From Sanderia malayensis (Eukaryota > Cnidaria > Scyphozoa > Semaeostomeae > Pelagiidae): a DNA stretch of 64,000 nucleotides. Position 1 is the first letter of the stretch. Every line of letters starts with the position of its first letter. A program made the translations under genes and the position numbers. Below, piece after piece: positions 11,022 to 20,905 of the stretch. The notes below the pieces were generated by a model that searched no databases, had not been told where the DNA came from, and saw only the letters and a program-made list of their open reading frames with translations. The stretch covers positions 1 to 64,000 of the forward strand of contig RQOL01000623.1 of assembly GCA_013076295.1 (NCBI GenBank), read 5' to 3'.

Positions 11022-11235
11022 CATAGTTTTCTTTAGTTCCATTTCGAGCTCCTTGGCTTATACTTTTAACCAGTATAGTGTAACTTAGTGTTCCTTTGTA
11101 TAGCATAGTCTTCTTTAGTTGCATTTCGAGTTCCGTGGGTTTACTTTTAACCAGTGTAGTGTAATTTAGTGTTGCTTTGTATAGCGTACTTTTCTTTAGT
11201 TCGGTTTCTTCGGGTTATGCTTTTAACCTTTTTGT
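11022..11235 (+). repeat. 82-bp tandem repeat, about 2.6 copies
   Basis: Units start at 11022, 11104 and 11185 (catagt...ttctttagtt) and contain acttttaaccagt and gtgtaa(c/t)ttagtgtt. They follow directly after the DUF6729 stop codon, so they may be part of its 3' region. Confidence 0.75.
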
Positions 11236-11389
11236 TAAGGCTTCGTCAGGTAATGCAATGGCATGATACTGTACCATTTTCCTCAATTTTATGTCTCGTG
11301 AAGACCATGTTTATTGCCTTCAGATTATTTGATTTTATTTTATTTAGACTTTTAATATGGATATTGTTCCCTGATAATATTTGTATTGC

Positions 11390-11477
11390 GTATCAATTAA
11401 AATATTGGTATTTTAAACAGTATCCATTAAAATACTGCTATTTTAAACAGTATCCATTAAAATATTGGTATTTTAGA
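11390..11477 (+). repeat. 30-bp tandem repeat, three copies
   Basis: tatc(a/c)attaaaata followed by (t/c)tg(g/c)tattttaaacag occurs three times in a row with small changes. It is AT-rich and non-coding. Confidence 0.75.
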
Positions 11478-12430
11478 TATTGCTATAGGTTTGGTTATTG
11501 TGCTGGCAGGATATTGCCAGCGTTTGATTTTGTGTACGTTTCTGCCCATTAGATCTTGATCTTGATATAAAAATATTAGTAGTTATAGCTTTGTTTTTAA
11601 CTGGTTTTTGTTATTACATTACATTTATCATTCGGTTTATTCAGCTTTATGACTTTGTGTTCTTGTCTGATCTGAACGTTGTTGTTAAATTAGTTTGCGG
11701 AAGTCCGCTTTTTCTGACATTTTTGCACGCTGCAAGTTTGCTTTTTCTGAGTTTTTTACCGCCCTGCAAGGCATTCACAGCATTTCAGCCTTTTTATGGT
11801 TATAGAGTAGTGCTTGTTGTCTAATGTTTTGTGCGTTTTGGGGCATTTCCCCCAGTATTTTTGCCTCTGCGGGTAGTAGCGTTTATAACGGCCCTTGTTT
11901 TGTACTTGTAGCGTTTAATCTTCTTATTTTTGCACTTTTTCATTATTTTTCACTTAAATACAGTGAAATTTAATGTTTTACCAGTATGTTCGTCTAAAAC
12001 TCGGATCATCTACAAATTGTTACATTCCATTACCATTTGGGCCCGTTCCCTGGTACTGTACCGATGTAAATAATGCAAAATGGTGATCAGCCTCGCTTTC
12101 ATGCAAAAACCTCCTTCCCGCCTCGCATTTTCGATAAAAGCTTTCCCCTCTTTCTGTTCCCTCTTTTTTCTTTTTCCCCCCTCATAGCAAAGATTTTGCC
12201 CCACTTTTTGCGCTGGGGGAAGTTCATACTTCTCTATACGGGGGTCCCTGTCAAAATTTGGGGTCTGAGGTTTTACAAAATATGGAGAACGGAGGAAGTC
12301 TTTGATAATTGATTATGAATCAATCATTGACTGGTCTTCTGAACATGATCAATGTTTTAGAGAGAGTTCACATCTTTCATTTCTGAGCCTTTCACTTAAT
12401 AGAAAAAATTTTCCCTTGTTTTGCTTCCTT
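11478..12430. other. T-rich non-coding stretch
   Basis: No gene is supported. The plus strand is T-rich, and a pyrimidine tract (ccctctttctgttccctctt and following) lies at about 12140-12185. The open frames here are low-complexity. Confidence 0.4.
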
Positions 12431-13110
12431 TCAGGGGCGCACATTGAAATGTTGTTGTGGGCTATGTAAATATGCTCTGTACCGCCTTCAATGTCAAATT
12501 TTTTGGACAGAGTGACCGTATATGGAACATTTTGAAACTTTAATCCCTATTGGCTTGTTCAGAGCTACTATTCATGGGGAGGGATGTTTTCAATCAAAAT
12601 TAAGCTAATGCATAAAAAGGCAAGGTCAAAGAGTTTTGATCAGAAATAGCTCAATCTTCAAACAACTCAAACAAAAAACCAATTGGGGGATAGAAAGCAC
12701 ACCCATGTGGATTAGGGTTAACCTGTAGCAAGTAAAAATATATTACAAATCCACAACTTTTCATCAGTTTCAGTGAGATATATTTTTCTGATTGCATCTA
12801 CTTATATTAAAGAATGCCAGTTTGGACCAACTCCAAAAAATTTAGGGGGTCTCCTCCCCAACTCCTTTTTGAGATCCCTTGCTAGTGTTTTCTCCGTTGA
12901 CCTTATTTGCATTTTCATTATCATCACAGTTTGTGTGGTGCAGCGTTTAAGATGCGAGCCAAGATACCTTCAAAATGAGGTTTCGAGCTTCAAGCAACTA
13001 TTTCTCCAATTTGGATGTTTCTATTACTGAAAAATGCACTTTTACTATACTCACTATCATTAAAACCCATTTTGGGAGTGAATGAGATTAGTACTCTACG
13101 ATTTTGCATG
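12430..13110. repeat. Second copy of the repeat at 3240-3560
   Basis: Shares ordered blocks with the first copy: caggggcgcac-type start, tgtaaatatg, atgccagttt, aactccaaaaa and gggagtgaatgag. The CAGGGGC start resembles a hAT terminus, but no matching inverse end was found. Confidence 0.4.
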
Positions 13111-13219
13111 ATAATATCTCAATTGTCACACCCCCTATGTAATTTAAATTTCTTCGGACCCTGTACTCGTTCCATTAACAAAAATGTGTGTAAATTTTAA
13201 AGCTTAGTGTAGTCTAGCC

Positions 13220-14422
13220 GTGGTCCCTCTGCTTATAGGAATAGACAATAGCCCTCCTCTTGAATCATCAACTCCCCTCAAGAACTTGTTTTTCAATGAG
13301 CGCCCAGAAAACCTAAAGCCCCAATCGTTGCATTGTGCACATGGACAAATGACAGTTGATTCAGGCATCTTAAAGATTAGAGGAGAGAAAAGTTACTGCC
13401 CTTACTTTTCTGGCTGTAAAAGACAGGATCAAGTCTTTGTTGATAAGGTCATCAAAGAAATGATCAGCGAAGAAGACCTTGAAAAGGTTGATCTAATGAT
13501 TATCAAAAGTGATAACTGCAAGGGACAATTCAAGTCAGCAGAACATTTTTCCTATCTCCAAAAATTGTCAAACAGCACCAATAAACAAATCATTCATTTT
13601 TATGGGGTGGCTGTTCATGGCAAAGGGGAGGTAGACTGTGTTGGCGGGTTGGCAAAGGTCAGTGTATGGAAGGAAGTCGTTGCCAGGGCAATGTTGATGA
13701 ATGCTGCTGATGTTTCTGAATTTGTTCAAAACAAATTTTCGGGAAAAACAGATCCAAGTTATGTGGTCAGAGAGATTCAAACAGATGTGCTCGAGAAAAG
13801 AAAGGCTTAATCCAGATTATTTAGCGACCCTACCATAAATGGTTCTGATAGGTGGCAATTTGCTGTATTCAGCCCAAACTCAAAGTATACAAAGGCTGCA
13901 GAGAGAATCTGTATATGTGATGAATGGCAGGAATCGTATGGTTTTTGTTGTCTTTTTTCTTCATTTGAGATCAAGTCTCATCAACTGAGTAAAACTCATT
14001 TGAGGTATGAAAACAATTCTGTCGCCTTAAAGGAAGACGCTGATATTGAACAGCCATTAAGTTTCATCATCCCTGAAAGTTTTGTTGCTGTGGCTGCTGA
14101 TGAATCTTCATTAGACCCAATATGGTTCATTTGTGTTCTTGAAACTGGGTGTGTTGGAGATCGAGCTACTGCTGATGATTATGGTCTCATTGTACCCAAT
14201 GGAGTTCCTTATGTTAAAGGTCATTTCATGGAAAAATCTATTGCATCCACAATCAAGTGTCAAACATATAAGATGTCCAGTCGTTTTACCCATTTTTATT
14301 GTGAAAGTGTTGTTGATCCTTTTGTTAACTTTGAGGCTGGGAAGAAAGGCTTCAAGCTAAAAATGACTGATTACACTGATATACTACATTTTGTTGAAAA
14401 CAATAGCTATGCTGATATTTGA
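13220..14422 (+). pseudogene. Transposase-like protein with GHGKG-type motif, one internal stop
   Basis: A single reading frame covers 13220-14422 and is broken only by TAA at 13808-13810; codons on both sides are in phase. Recognisable parts are CPYFSGCKRQD, MIIKSDNCKGQFKSAEHF, YGVAVHGKGEVDCVGGLAK, then after the stop WQFAVFSPNSKYTKAAERIC and a C-terminal part to 14422. The D-N-C-x-QFKS and HGKGEVD-x-VGG motifs are shared by a multi-copy family of uncharacterised cnidarian and fish proteins that look like DDE-type transposases. The superfamily is not assigned here. The 5' part is missing: upstream of 13220 the frame closes within a few codons. The Cys/His residues suggest zinc binding. Confidence 0.6.
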
Positions 14423-14584
14423 ATTTTAAGTTTTAATTATCGTGTTCTATTTTGTCAGCCATGATTTTATTCTAAAAAAACTGGAGAAATTAGATATAAA
14501 TCGTTTGAAATGTGGCCAAATGTTATTTAATGATGTTTTTTGTCATCCACTTGATTTGCTCATTTTATCCACTTCAAAGATAAC

Positions 14585-15350
14585 CCCTCGCTCGCCTGAT
14601 AACCCCTTATCATAATTTGTTTATAAAAACTTTGGGCTTGTTTACATTAGGCCTAAGCGTCGGAAGCATGCCGAAGCAACAATGGCGGTCGCCTACTACC
14701 TAAACTACAACTATCTCACTCAAAAAACAAAACAAAGCTATCACCTGTGTTCTCAATTGTTTCCTGTAATTTTCCAGAGGTCTCTCAAACAATTAGCAAG
14801 TCTTTACAAAGATAATTCAGGTCGTAAAACACTTTGAAAGGCGCCGAGTTTTCTTTTGTGTGCAAAACAAAAACACGCATCTTCTCCAAAAGTACCTGCT
14901 GTTCAACCCGAGGGCAAATTTGCATGATAACGAAATACGCGTGACTTTTCACGTGAAGTCGCAAAAGAGCCAATCAACTTGCAGCAAAAAGCGAAACGCG
15001 TCACGTGAACAGCGAACGCTTTGTTCGAATTTGGAGTTCGCGACGCGAATTTGGAAGTTTCGCCACCGTAAACCGTAGTTTTTTCGTGATAGCACAATTA
15101 GCAGAACAATTAATGGAATAACTCAAAAATTCTTTTAAAATAGGCTTCCAAAAATAGATAACTTTTGCCTACTCTAGAAACGGAGCCTTTCCATGCAAGT
15201 GCCAACCTTTGAAAAAAGCCTTATTGATCACCAAATCGCCGTTTCGTCCCATTGTTTTTGGGCGCTCGACCTTTTGTTTCGGGTCGAATATATTGTTTTG
15301 GCCAGAGTTTCGCCACCGTCACGTGACCTCCGCAGAATATATATATTAGA
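14585..15350 (-). mobile_element. Non-autonomous Helitron copy 1 (TCTAATATATATATTCT family)
   Basis: On minus the 5' end is A|TCTAATATATATATTCT followed by gcggag, at 15350. The interior shares long blocks with 31805-32460 and 58935-59394: the gaaacttccaaattcgcg block, the cacgtgacgcgtttcgc block, and the ttaggcctaatgtaaacaag block. It fades out in ggcgagcgag near 14585, so the 3' terminus is lost. The TC start after A is the Helitron rule, and no protein is encoded. Open frames within it are accidental. Confidence 0.65.
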
Positions 15351-15484
15351 TACCAGCGAAACAAAACTAAAAGCAAAGCATTGGTAAACGGTCCCATTAA
15401 ACACTTCTATAACAATAATACAATATAAAAATGCAGCAGAACATTTTAAGATTAGTAAGTTTTAATGTATCTTCAAAATAAAAG

Positions 15485-16527
15485 TCACTCACTGGGAGAT
15501 GGAACATCGTCAACGTATCTCGATTTTTCATTAAAACGCAATGTTACTGTAGGCAAACCAAAAAAGATATTTTCCTTCGAACTTTCATCTTCTTTTTCGG
15601 CATTTTCTGGTGAAAACATTTCGAGTATTTTCCTCACCATCTGATCATTGAAATTTAGAGTGATGAATTTGGCATCTTGGCTGACAACAGCATTCACATA
15701 CCATTGTTTGACACATTTGGCAAGCTTCAACTTCATGTGGCAGCTGGGGCAATAGGCAATTGTCTTTTGTCTTTCAACATCTCAACAGCTTTCTGGCATC
15801 TGAAGCAGCAGAAGTTTAAGCTGGCTTTAATTACTCCACCAACTTCACCTGTAACTTTTGAAATCACAAGCTCCAAAGGAACTGACTGTGGAGGTTTCAA
15901 ACTGTCAGATGGAAAATCATCAGTAAGGCTAATTTTGGAATTATCCTTTGCAGGGTTAACATAGGATTCTCCAGAATGTTTGTTTTTCTTCAGGCGCAAG
16001 TTCTTGAAAACGTAAGTTTTGCCCTCTCGAACTACACCGGCATCGGACTCCCAGAAAACAATTTTTATCGAACCAGTTTGATCTATTATGAGGCCTTCTT
16101 GCTTTTGTAAAGGATTGTCAGTGTTGATGTTCACACTTGAAGGCTTCTGCAAATTTATAACTTTGGCCTTCAGGTTTACGAGTTGCTCTGGCATAATTGT
16201 GGTAAGACCACTAATGATGAAACCTTCTGGCACAGGTTCTCTTCTCTCAAAATAAACTGAATCCAACTCTTCAAGCATTACTTTGTCGTTCATCAAGATA
16301 TCATTTGAAACTTGCTTTCTATCATCTATAAATTTTTTGATTTTCACAGGTGACTTTTTCATTGATGCTTCATCAAAAGCTTTACGCTTTACTGGTGAAA
16401 AGCAAACAGCACGGACAACATCATTTTCCGTTTTTACAGTGAAATCAAAATACTTCTTCGATTGTCTTTGTCCAAGAGGCGAAACGTTCTGAATGAACCC
16501 GATAATCTCTTTCTCTTCTTGTTCCAT
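15485..16527 (-). pseudogene. RPA-like single-strand DNA-binding protein of a Helitron, frameshifted
   Basis: The first frame (16527-15733) starts MEQEEKEIIGFIQNVSPLG and encodes OB-fold-like segments (GLIIDQTGSIKIVFWESDA, KTYVFKNLRLKKNKHSGESY). The second (15736-15485) continues after a frame change near 15750. Across it runs a C4 zinc motif: CFRC in the first frame and a CPSC...KC set in the second. This is the layout of RPA1-type proteins often encoded next to Rep/helicase in animal Helitrons, where they would bind the single-stranded transposition intermediate. A paralogue lies at 59704-60785. The adjacent Pif1-like helicase piece supports the assignment. Confidence 0.7.
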
Positions 16528-16668
16528 CTTGAAGGTACCTGAAAATAAAAAAGTGATTGAGCTTATTTAAAACTCAGAAGATATTTTTTTATCAAAAAAC
16601 AATTAAACAATTGTGTTCAATGCAAGATTCTGCAGTTTTTCTTCTTCGGCAAGACAAGACTTTAAAGT

Positions 16669-17642
16669 TCATGACCTGTCTATACTTTGTAACCTGTCAA
16701 GTGACATTGGTTCTATGACACATGCTGACAAAGACGTAACTCTACTAATGGCAACATATGTTATACCAGGAACGTTTTCATTTGGTCCTGAATCAATCCA
16801 TGCCTTTTCTAAAGTGAGGCCCTGGCTTTTATGAATCGTAATAGCCCATGCCAACTTTAATGGTAGCTGTTGCCTTTCATGTTGACCGTTGTAGCAATTT
16901 TGTGAAACTGTTGCAGGACATATGGGGACACATTTGGGGAGACTGCAAAAAGATGGTCCTTGATAATTGTCAAAAGAAGCCATAATAGCAATGGGTAAAA
17001 CAGGTGGATTTTGCCCTTCTTTATATATAATATCTATTACTGTTCCGGTTACACCATTGCAAAGACCAGCATCAGTCCAAAGGTTCATCGTCAACATCAC
17101 TTTAGCACCAACAGCAAGGCAAATTGATTGTTGCAGGCCAGAAATTTCATCAAGATTAATCATCCTTGCTTTTTCACTTGAATGCCTTGCATTGATTATT
17201 GCGATTGGTTTCTCAAGCTTTTTCAGTTGACAATAGTTAAACTGAGCAACATCATCATTTCTAAAATACAATCTTGTTGAGTATTGGAAATCAGCTAAGT
17301 TGTGTACAGAATGTGGTTGCCTGCTGAGCAATAATTTCCAATGATCTTCTGTACATTGTCCTTTGCGTAAAGATGCTAAAATACTCATGAACTTTTCTGC
17401 ATTAGCAGGATCATGGTAATTAACATGTTTGTTGGAATGAAGTTTCGCAACTTTTTCAAATGACAAATATGCATAGTAACCTTGTTCAGAAAGAGAATCA
17501 TATGGCATGGAAAAGTGTAATGGCTTGTCAGCTACAGGTGGCAGCTGTGCAGGATCACCAACCAAAATAATTGAAATACCACCAAAAAACTGATTCACTT
17601 TTCCTGTTGCTTCACGGCAACACTTGTCGATCCATGCCATGG
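16669..17642 (-). pseudogene. Pif1-like helicase, C-terminal half (Helitron)
   Basis: A 337-codon frame starts inside an inverted repeat. It shows GGISIILVGDPAQLPPV (motif III, GDxxQLPP), VGAKVMLTMNLW, LCNGVTGTVIDI, LPLKLAWAITIHKSQGLTL (motif V/VI region) and TYVAISRVTSL (motif VI). These are diagnostic of Pif1-family helicases of Helitron transposons, which unwind DNA during rolling-circle transposition. Motif I (Walker A) and the DE box lie upstream in the family but are absent: at 17626-17668 the sequence switches through an inverted repeat into an earlier part of the protein. It is therefore a broken, inactive copy. Confidence 0.85.
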
Positions 17643-17668
17643 TGCTCTGACCCATGGCATGGATCGAC
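17626..17668. repeat. Perfect 17-bp inverted repeat at a rearrangement junction
   Basis: gtcgatccatgccatgg (17626-17642) and ccatggcatggatcgac (17652-17668) are separated by 9 nt. The left arm is the native helicase coding sequence (MAWID); the right arm is its inverse copy, joining to the Helitron linker region. It marks the loss of helicase motifs I-II. Confidence 0.9.
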
Positions 17669-17915
17669 ATTAGCTTTTGCATATTCTGTACTCATAAATT
17701 CCTTCCATTCTTCAACATATGTAGAGCAAGTGTCAATTTTATTATCCCATGCATTTTGGACATTTATGACCCATTGCTTGAACCGGATCAGTTGATACTT
17801 GCAAAATGTAGAATACTGTTCAGAATCAGTTTTTGAAGGGATTTGGGGGAAAAACTTAACCACAATATTCATGTCCTGTTTAACAATTTTGCCACCATAA
17901 CTACGAAACCCTGTG
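17669..17915 (-). pseudogene. Helitron Rep-helicase linker region fragment
   Basis: On minus it reads GGKIVKQDMNIVVKFFPQIP, SEQYSTFCKYQLIRFKQW, NAWDN and YVEEWKEFMSTEYAKAN. The FCKYQLIRFKxW...NAWxN pattern is typical of the segment between the Rep and Pif1 domains of Helitron proteins. It precedes the helicase C-terminus in the right order and orientation but with the helicase N-terminus missing. Upstream, near 17905-17935, the frame gives way to a different gene (17916-18642), so this is a second fusion point. Confidence 0.65.
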
Positions 17916-18642
17916 GCTTCCATACATTGTGCACGTGAATTCTTCCAATGCTGAAAGCAAATCATCCGTCACTTGCCATTCTTTGCCAAGCCAAGCCAGA
18001 CCACTTTGATACCGAGGCATTCTTTGCAAAATCTTGATAGGCTTCACCTCACCAATTCCTTTGAATACATTGGTGATGTCGCAGCGTGTAAATGCATGAA
18101 GAGACATTAATGATGTGCAATATTCTTGTGTATACTGATTAGCTAGCTCTGTGATGTTGATTAATTATTTCTTGTTTCCTCAACCAGTGTCAAAAATAAT
18201 CTCTATTCCATCCAGCATCCTTGCAAAGTGTAGGCAAATGAAGAAGTTACCTGTGTAGGGACTCTTTACCCTAACGTGTCTGTAACCTTGTTCTCTGGCA
18301 TAAAAACAATACAAGATAACTCTAGAATCTGTTTCTTCTTGCGTGGAGTGTAAAGATTCAATTTCTGCTGTTGTCACTTTCCTCCCATCCTCAGATGTTA
18401 AGAGATATGCCTTTCTGTTGCATATCAGAATGAACTTTCTTTTCAGAAGCTCTGCCGCAACAAGATCACTGCTCCATACTTTCAGAATGATTTCGATATA
18501 TTGTTGCTTGTTTCCTTCACCTGTAAGGAACTTTTTCGAATCAGCTGGCCTTTTTGTGTTTTCTCCCTTGATAATGAGCTTTGCTGAAGTTCCTCTTCGG
18601 GCTCTTTCCATAGATTTTATTGAGTTCGGAAGGTACATATCT
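17916..18642 (-). pseudogene. EETDSR/HAFTGCD-type nuclease-like protein, C-terminal part
   Basis: Minus-strand frames 18668-18180 and 18107-17901 carry YLPNSIKSMERARRGTSAK, STQEETDSRVILYCFYAREQ, RVKSPYTGNFFICL, MSLHAFTRCDITNVFKGIG and ALEEFTCTMYGSHRVS. The E-x-D-x-R, D-T-D and HAFTGCD order is that of a multi-copy cnidarian protein family resembling PIN/XPG-type nucleases. Here the expected DTD reads YTG and the GCD reads RCD, so acidic residues are lost, and a frame change lies near 18110-18180. Nuclease activity is inference from motif resemblance. The coding sequence is cut at 18643 by a TIR transposon and continues beyond it at 20850. Confidence 0.6.
18635..18642. repeat. Left 8-bp target-site duplication of the 2.2-kb TIR element
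   Basis: ACATATCT at 18635-18642 is repeated exactly at 20842-20849, each abutting a perfect TIR tip. Confidence 0.9.
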
Positions 18643-18905
18643 ATGGTGGCCCAGGACTGCCATGCCAATTTTTTAATTATAATCTTGAAAACAACATTAT
18701 ATTTCCTTTAAATTCAAAATGTTTTCGCATTCAATTTTAAATGAATTTACGGTTAAATACAATTCAAATCAAATTGAACAAAAGTGAAATTAAATTCAAT
18801 TCAAATCGAAAATTTTCTACGTGGCTCAGAGCTGCCACTGCCATTTCCTAAACGAGGCTACGCAAAACGCGCGGTAAATATCCAGCTGACAAAACGAAAA
18901 CAAAA
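18643..18905 (+). repeat. Left terminal inverted repeat (~260 bp)
   Basis: Inverse of 20588-20841 with moderate divergence in the AT-rich middle; the tips are identical for over 20 bp. Confidence 0.88.
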
Positions 18906-18913
18906 ACCAATAA

Positions 18914-19189
18914 ATGGAGTGGAGGGATGATCTTGATTTAAATCGTGATTTGAATAGGTATGTAACTGAAAACATTCAAAGAAATGAGATTTTAGATTTT
19001 GTTCAGAGGGACTACCCACAATATCCCTGGAGCATGAGAACCTTGGACAGACGACTTAGACACTACGGAATACGTTTTATAGATCACAATGTCAGAGTTG
19101 ACGAAGTGCGAACAGCTGTTAAAGAAGAGCTTGAAGGTCCTGGCCACTTGCTTGGGTATAAAGCGATGGTGCAAAAAATATGCAAGTAA
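18914..19189 (+). pseudogene. N-terminal helix-turn-helix region of an integrase-like protein
   Basis: ATG at 18914 follows the left TIR by a few bases. The 91-codon frame reads MEWRDDLDLNRDLNRYV, then NEILDFVQRDYPQYPWSMRT, LDRRLRHYGIRF and GPGHLLGYKAMVQKICK. The pattern (two helix-turn-helix-like units, then GPG-xLLGYRAM-xxKI) matches the leader of integrase-core proteins that are multi-copy in fish and cnidarians. The integrase core that should follow is absent: after KICK a stop comes and then the fold-back repeat starts at about 19244. It may be a captured fragment or the remains of the element's own gene. Confidence 0.55.
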
Positions 19190-19243
19190 CAGAGCCATTC
19201 AGAGCCATCTTTGGTTGCAAAGTGGTAATTTGATCTACTCCAT

Positions 19244-19658
19244 ACACTTAGCTCCAATAAGTATGGAAACGCCTGATGAAAAATGGCGTCTAGAAGTGGC
19301 CCTAGGCCTGAGAAAGAAAATTTACATAACAATATAAAACTACCAAACGGGTTTCAATAGCGAATTTCTTTAGCACAAATATACTCAAAATTTCATACAT
19401 TTTCAAATGAAAACATAATTTAAACTATATCATATTGTTTTGCAATAATATTAAAAGAAAACTGCGAAGAGGTCCCTTAAAAAATGTTTACGAAAATTTA
19501 TCGAAGTGGAGAAATTAAAACGCCAATAATTATAGTTTATTTCACTCAAATCCACGCAAATTCTCTCTCATTTAAAAGAGAATGTTTTAACATTTTGAAA
19601 AATATAAGAATTATTTAGGTAACTGTCTTAACCTTTTACAATTCACGGTTGAAGTCTT
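19244..19658 (+). repeat. Fold-back repeat arm, copy A
   Basis: Starts acacttagctccaataagta and matches 36858-37280 over its length, and the inverse of 37500-37938. Short open frames within it, such as the ETPDEKWR stretch, are repeat sequence. It lies inside the 18643-20841 transposon. Confidence 0.85.
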
Positions 19659-19661
19659 TGT

Positions 19662-20536
19662 TCAAATCATTTGAACTGATTTTCTTGCATGAATCTCCGT
19701 TGTTTCATTAAGTGACTGGATGGTTTCTAGTGTTTCAGGAAGATAATATTTGATGATAAGTTGTTTACCCAAAAACATTGAAGAGGCAGAAGTGGCTTTA
19801 AAAGCTGCTCTGAACCCACCTCTGGCAAACTCAGCCTCCTCAACAGTGAACTCTACAGACTGAAAATAAGACCATTGCAAAGTGTCAATGTCAAACTTTC
19901 ATATGTCTATACTTATTGATGGTGTTGGTATAGTAGAAATGGCTTTGCCAAGCTTCATCATTGCAGTTACCGGCAAACTTTTTGGAAACGGTTTCTTAAA
20001 ATTGCTTCTCTCTCCTGCTCCCAATTTAACAGAAGCTGCCAAAGTTGGCTTAACCATTTAATCATTTGTTGTGATCATGGCTGCAGAACAGCTTGATGCA
20101 ACAGATGGCCTGTTTGCAATGCCACAAAAATCTGAAATTGTCCTGTATTTTTCGGATGTGACTTTTTTCCTGACAAATCTTACATGGACGGAGCCAGGAA
20201 GCTGGTCGATTCTATTGCAAGAAGGTCCCCGCTCTCCAGCAAGAACATGAAATCCTTGAAATGCTCATTGCGTGATTTGCTGACATTAGATATGGTTACC
20301 TCATCATACAAATAAGTAACAAACACTTGTGGGCCAGTTCGTTCATTCTTCGTGGTTTTCCCTGTTGCTTCTGTTGCTAGAGGCTGCACAATTATTTCCC
20401 TTGAAGCAGTTATCAAGTCTGTCTTGGGTCCTTTTGCTTTTGGTTCAAGCTTGACGTTACCTTTTGTTCTCTTTCTTTTTAAATCATTTGCATATTTTTT
20501 CCACTCATTGACTTGATTCATGTTGGGATTCGGCAT
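19662..20536 (-). pseudogene. Alpha-kinase-like gene fragments
   Basis: The 5' piece (20536-20180) starts MPNPNMNQVNEWKKYANDLK and has TGPQVFVTYLYDEVTIS. The 3' piece (19880-19662) has VEFTVEEAEFARGGFRAAFK, then FLGKQLIIKYYLP and NETTEIHARKS. FARGGFRxAFKA followed by G-x-LIIKYY resembles the ATP-binding lobe (FxxGxxRxxxxA ... K) of alpha-type (atypical) kinases. The middle (about 19885-20175) is open only in patches, with stops and frame changes, and the catalytic C-lobe is missing. It is therefore a broken partial copy. Its place between 260-bp TIRs suggests capture of a host or multi-copy gene. Confidence 0.55.
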
Positions 20537-20587
20537 GACTATCCTTTTTTATCAATATTTTTGGTCCGATTGTCGTGCCTCGTGCTT

Positions 20588-20841
20588 CTTGTCAGCTGGA
20601 TATATCCCGCGCGTTTTGCAAAGCCTTGTTTAGGAAATGGCAGTTCCAGCTCTGGGCCACGTAGAAAATTTTCAATTCGATTTAAATTCAATTTTATTTT
20701 GATTTTTTTTTCTGATTTGAATTGTATCTAATCGTAAATTCATTTAAGATTGAATACGAAAACGCTTTGAGTTTAAAGGAAATACAATGTTGTTTTCAAG
20801 AATGTAATAAAAAACTTGTCATGGCAGTCCTGGGCCACCAT
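20588..20841 (-). repeat. Right terminal inverted repeat (~254 bp)
   Basis: Inverse partner of 18643-18905; it ends with the inverse of the left tip, directly before ACATATCT (20842-20849). Confidence 0.88.
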
Positions 20842-20905
20842 ACATATCTGTGCTAAAAACTACATCTGACCCCTTGTTTGTCATCTGTAATAGCTTGAGA
20901 CAAAT
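20842..20905 (-). pseudogene. Continuation of the nuclease-like gene across the insertion
   Basis: Minus-strand reading upstream of the duplication gives MTNKGSDVVFSTDM, which joins in frame through the target site to YLPNSIKSMERARRG at 18635. This reproduces the VFDTYLP-xSIK pattern of the EETDSR/HAFTGCD family and shows that the transposon hit this coding sequence. Confidence 0.65.

Larger units (their letters stand above)
18643..20841. mobile_element. 2.2-kb TIR transposon carrying gene fragments
   Basis: It starts atggtggcccaggactgcca and ends with the exact inverse. The inverted arms extend about 250-260 bp (18643-18905 and 20588-20841), including a cagctgacaa block and a gcgcgcggta-type block near the inner ends. 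An 8-bp duplication, ACATATCT, flanks it. Inside, an integrase-like N-terminus starts just inside the left arm on plus. An alpha-kinase-like fragment starts just inside the right arm on minus, and a fold-back repeat copy lies between. No transposase is recognisable. The 8-bp duplication fits hAT-type or P-type integration, but the superfamily is not assigned. It is a gene-fragment-carrying (pack-type) non-autonomous element. Confidence 0.88.

Noticed and set aside
11169..11824. Hydrophobic, membrane-like plus-strand frames
   Set aside because: T-rich sequence gives Phe/Leu/Ile-rich translations; it includes the 30-bp tandem repeat.
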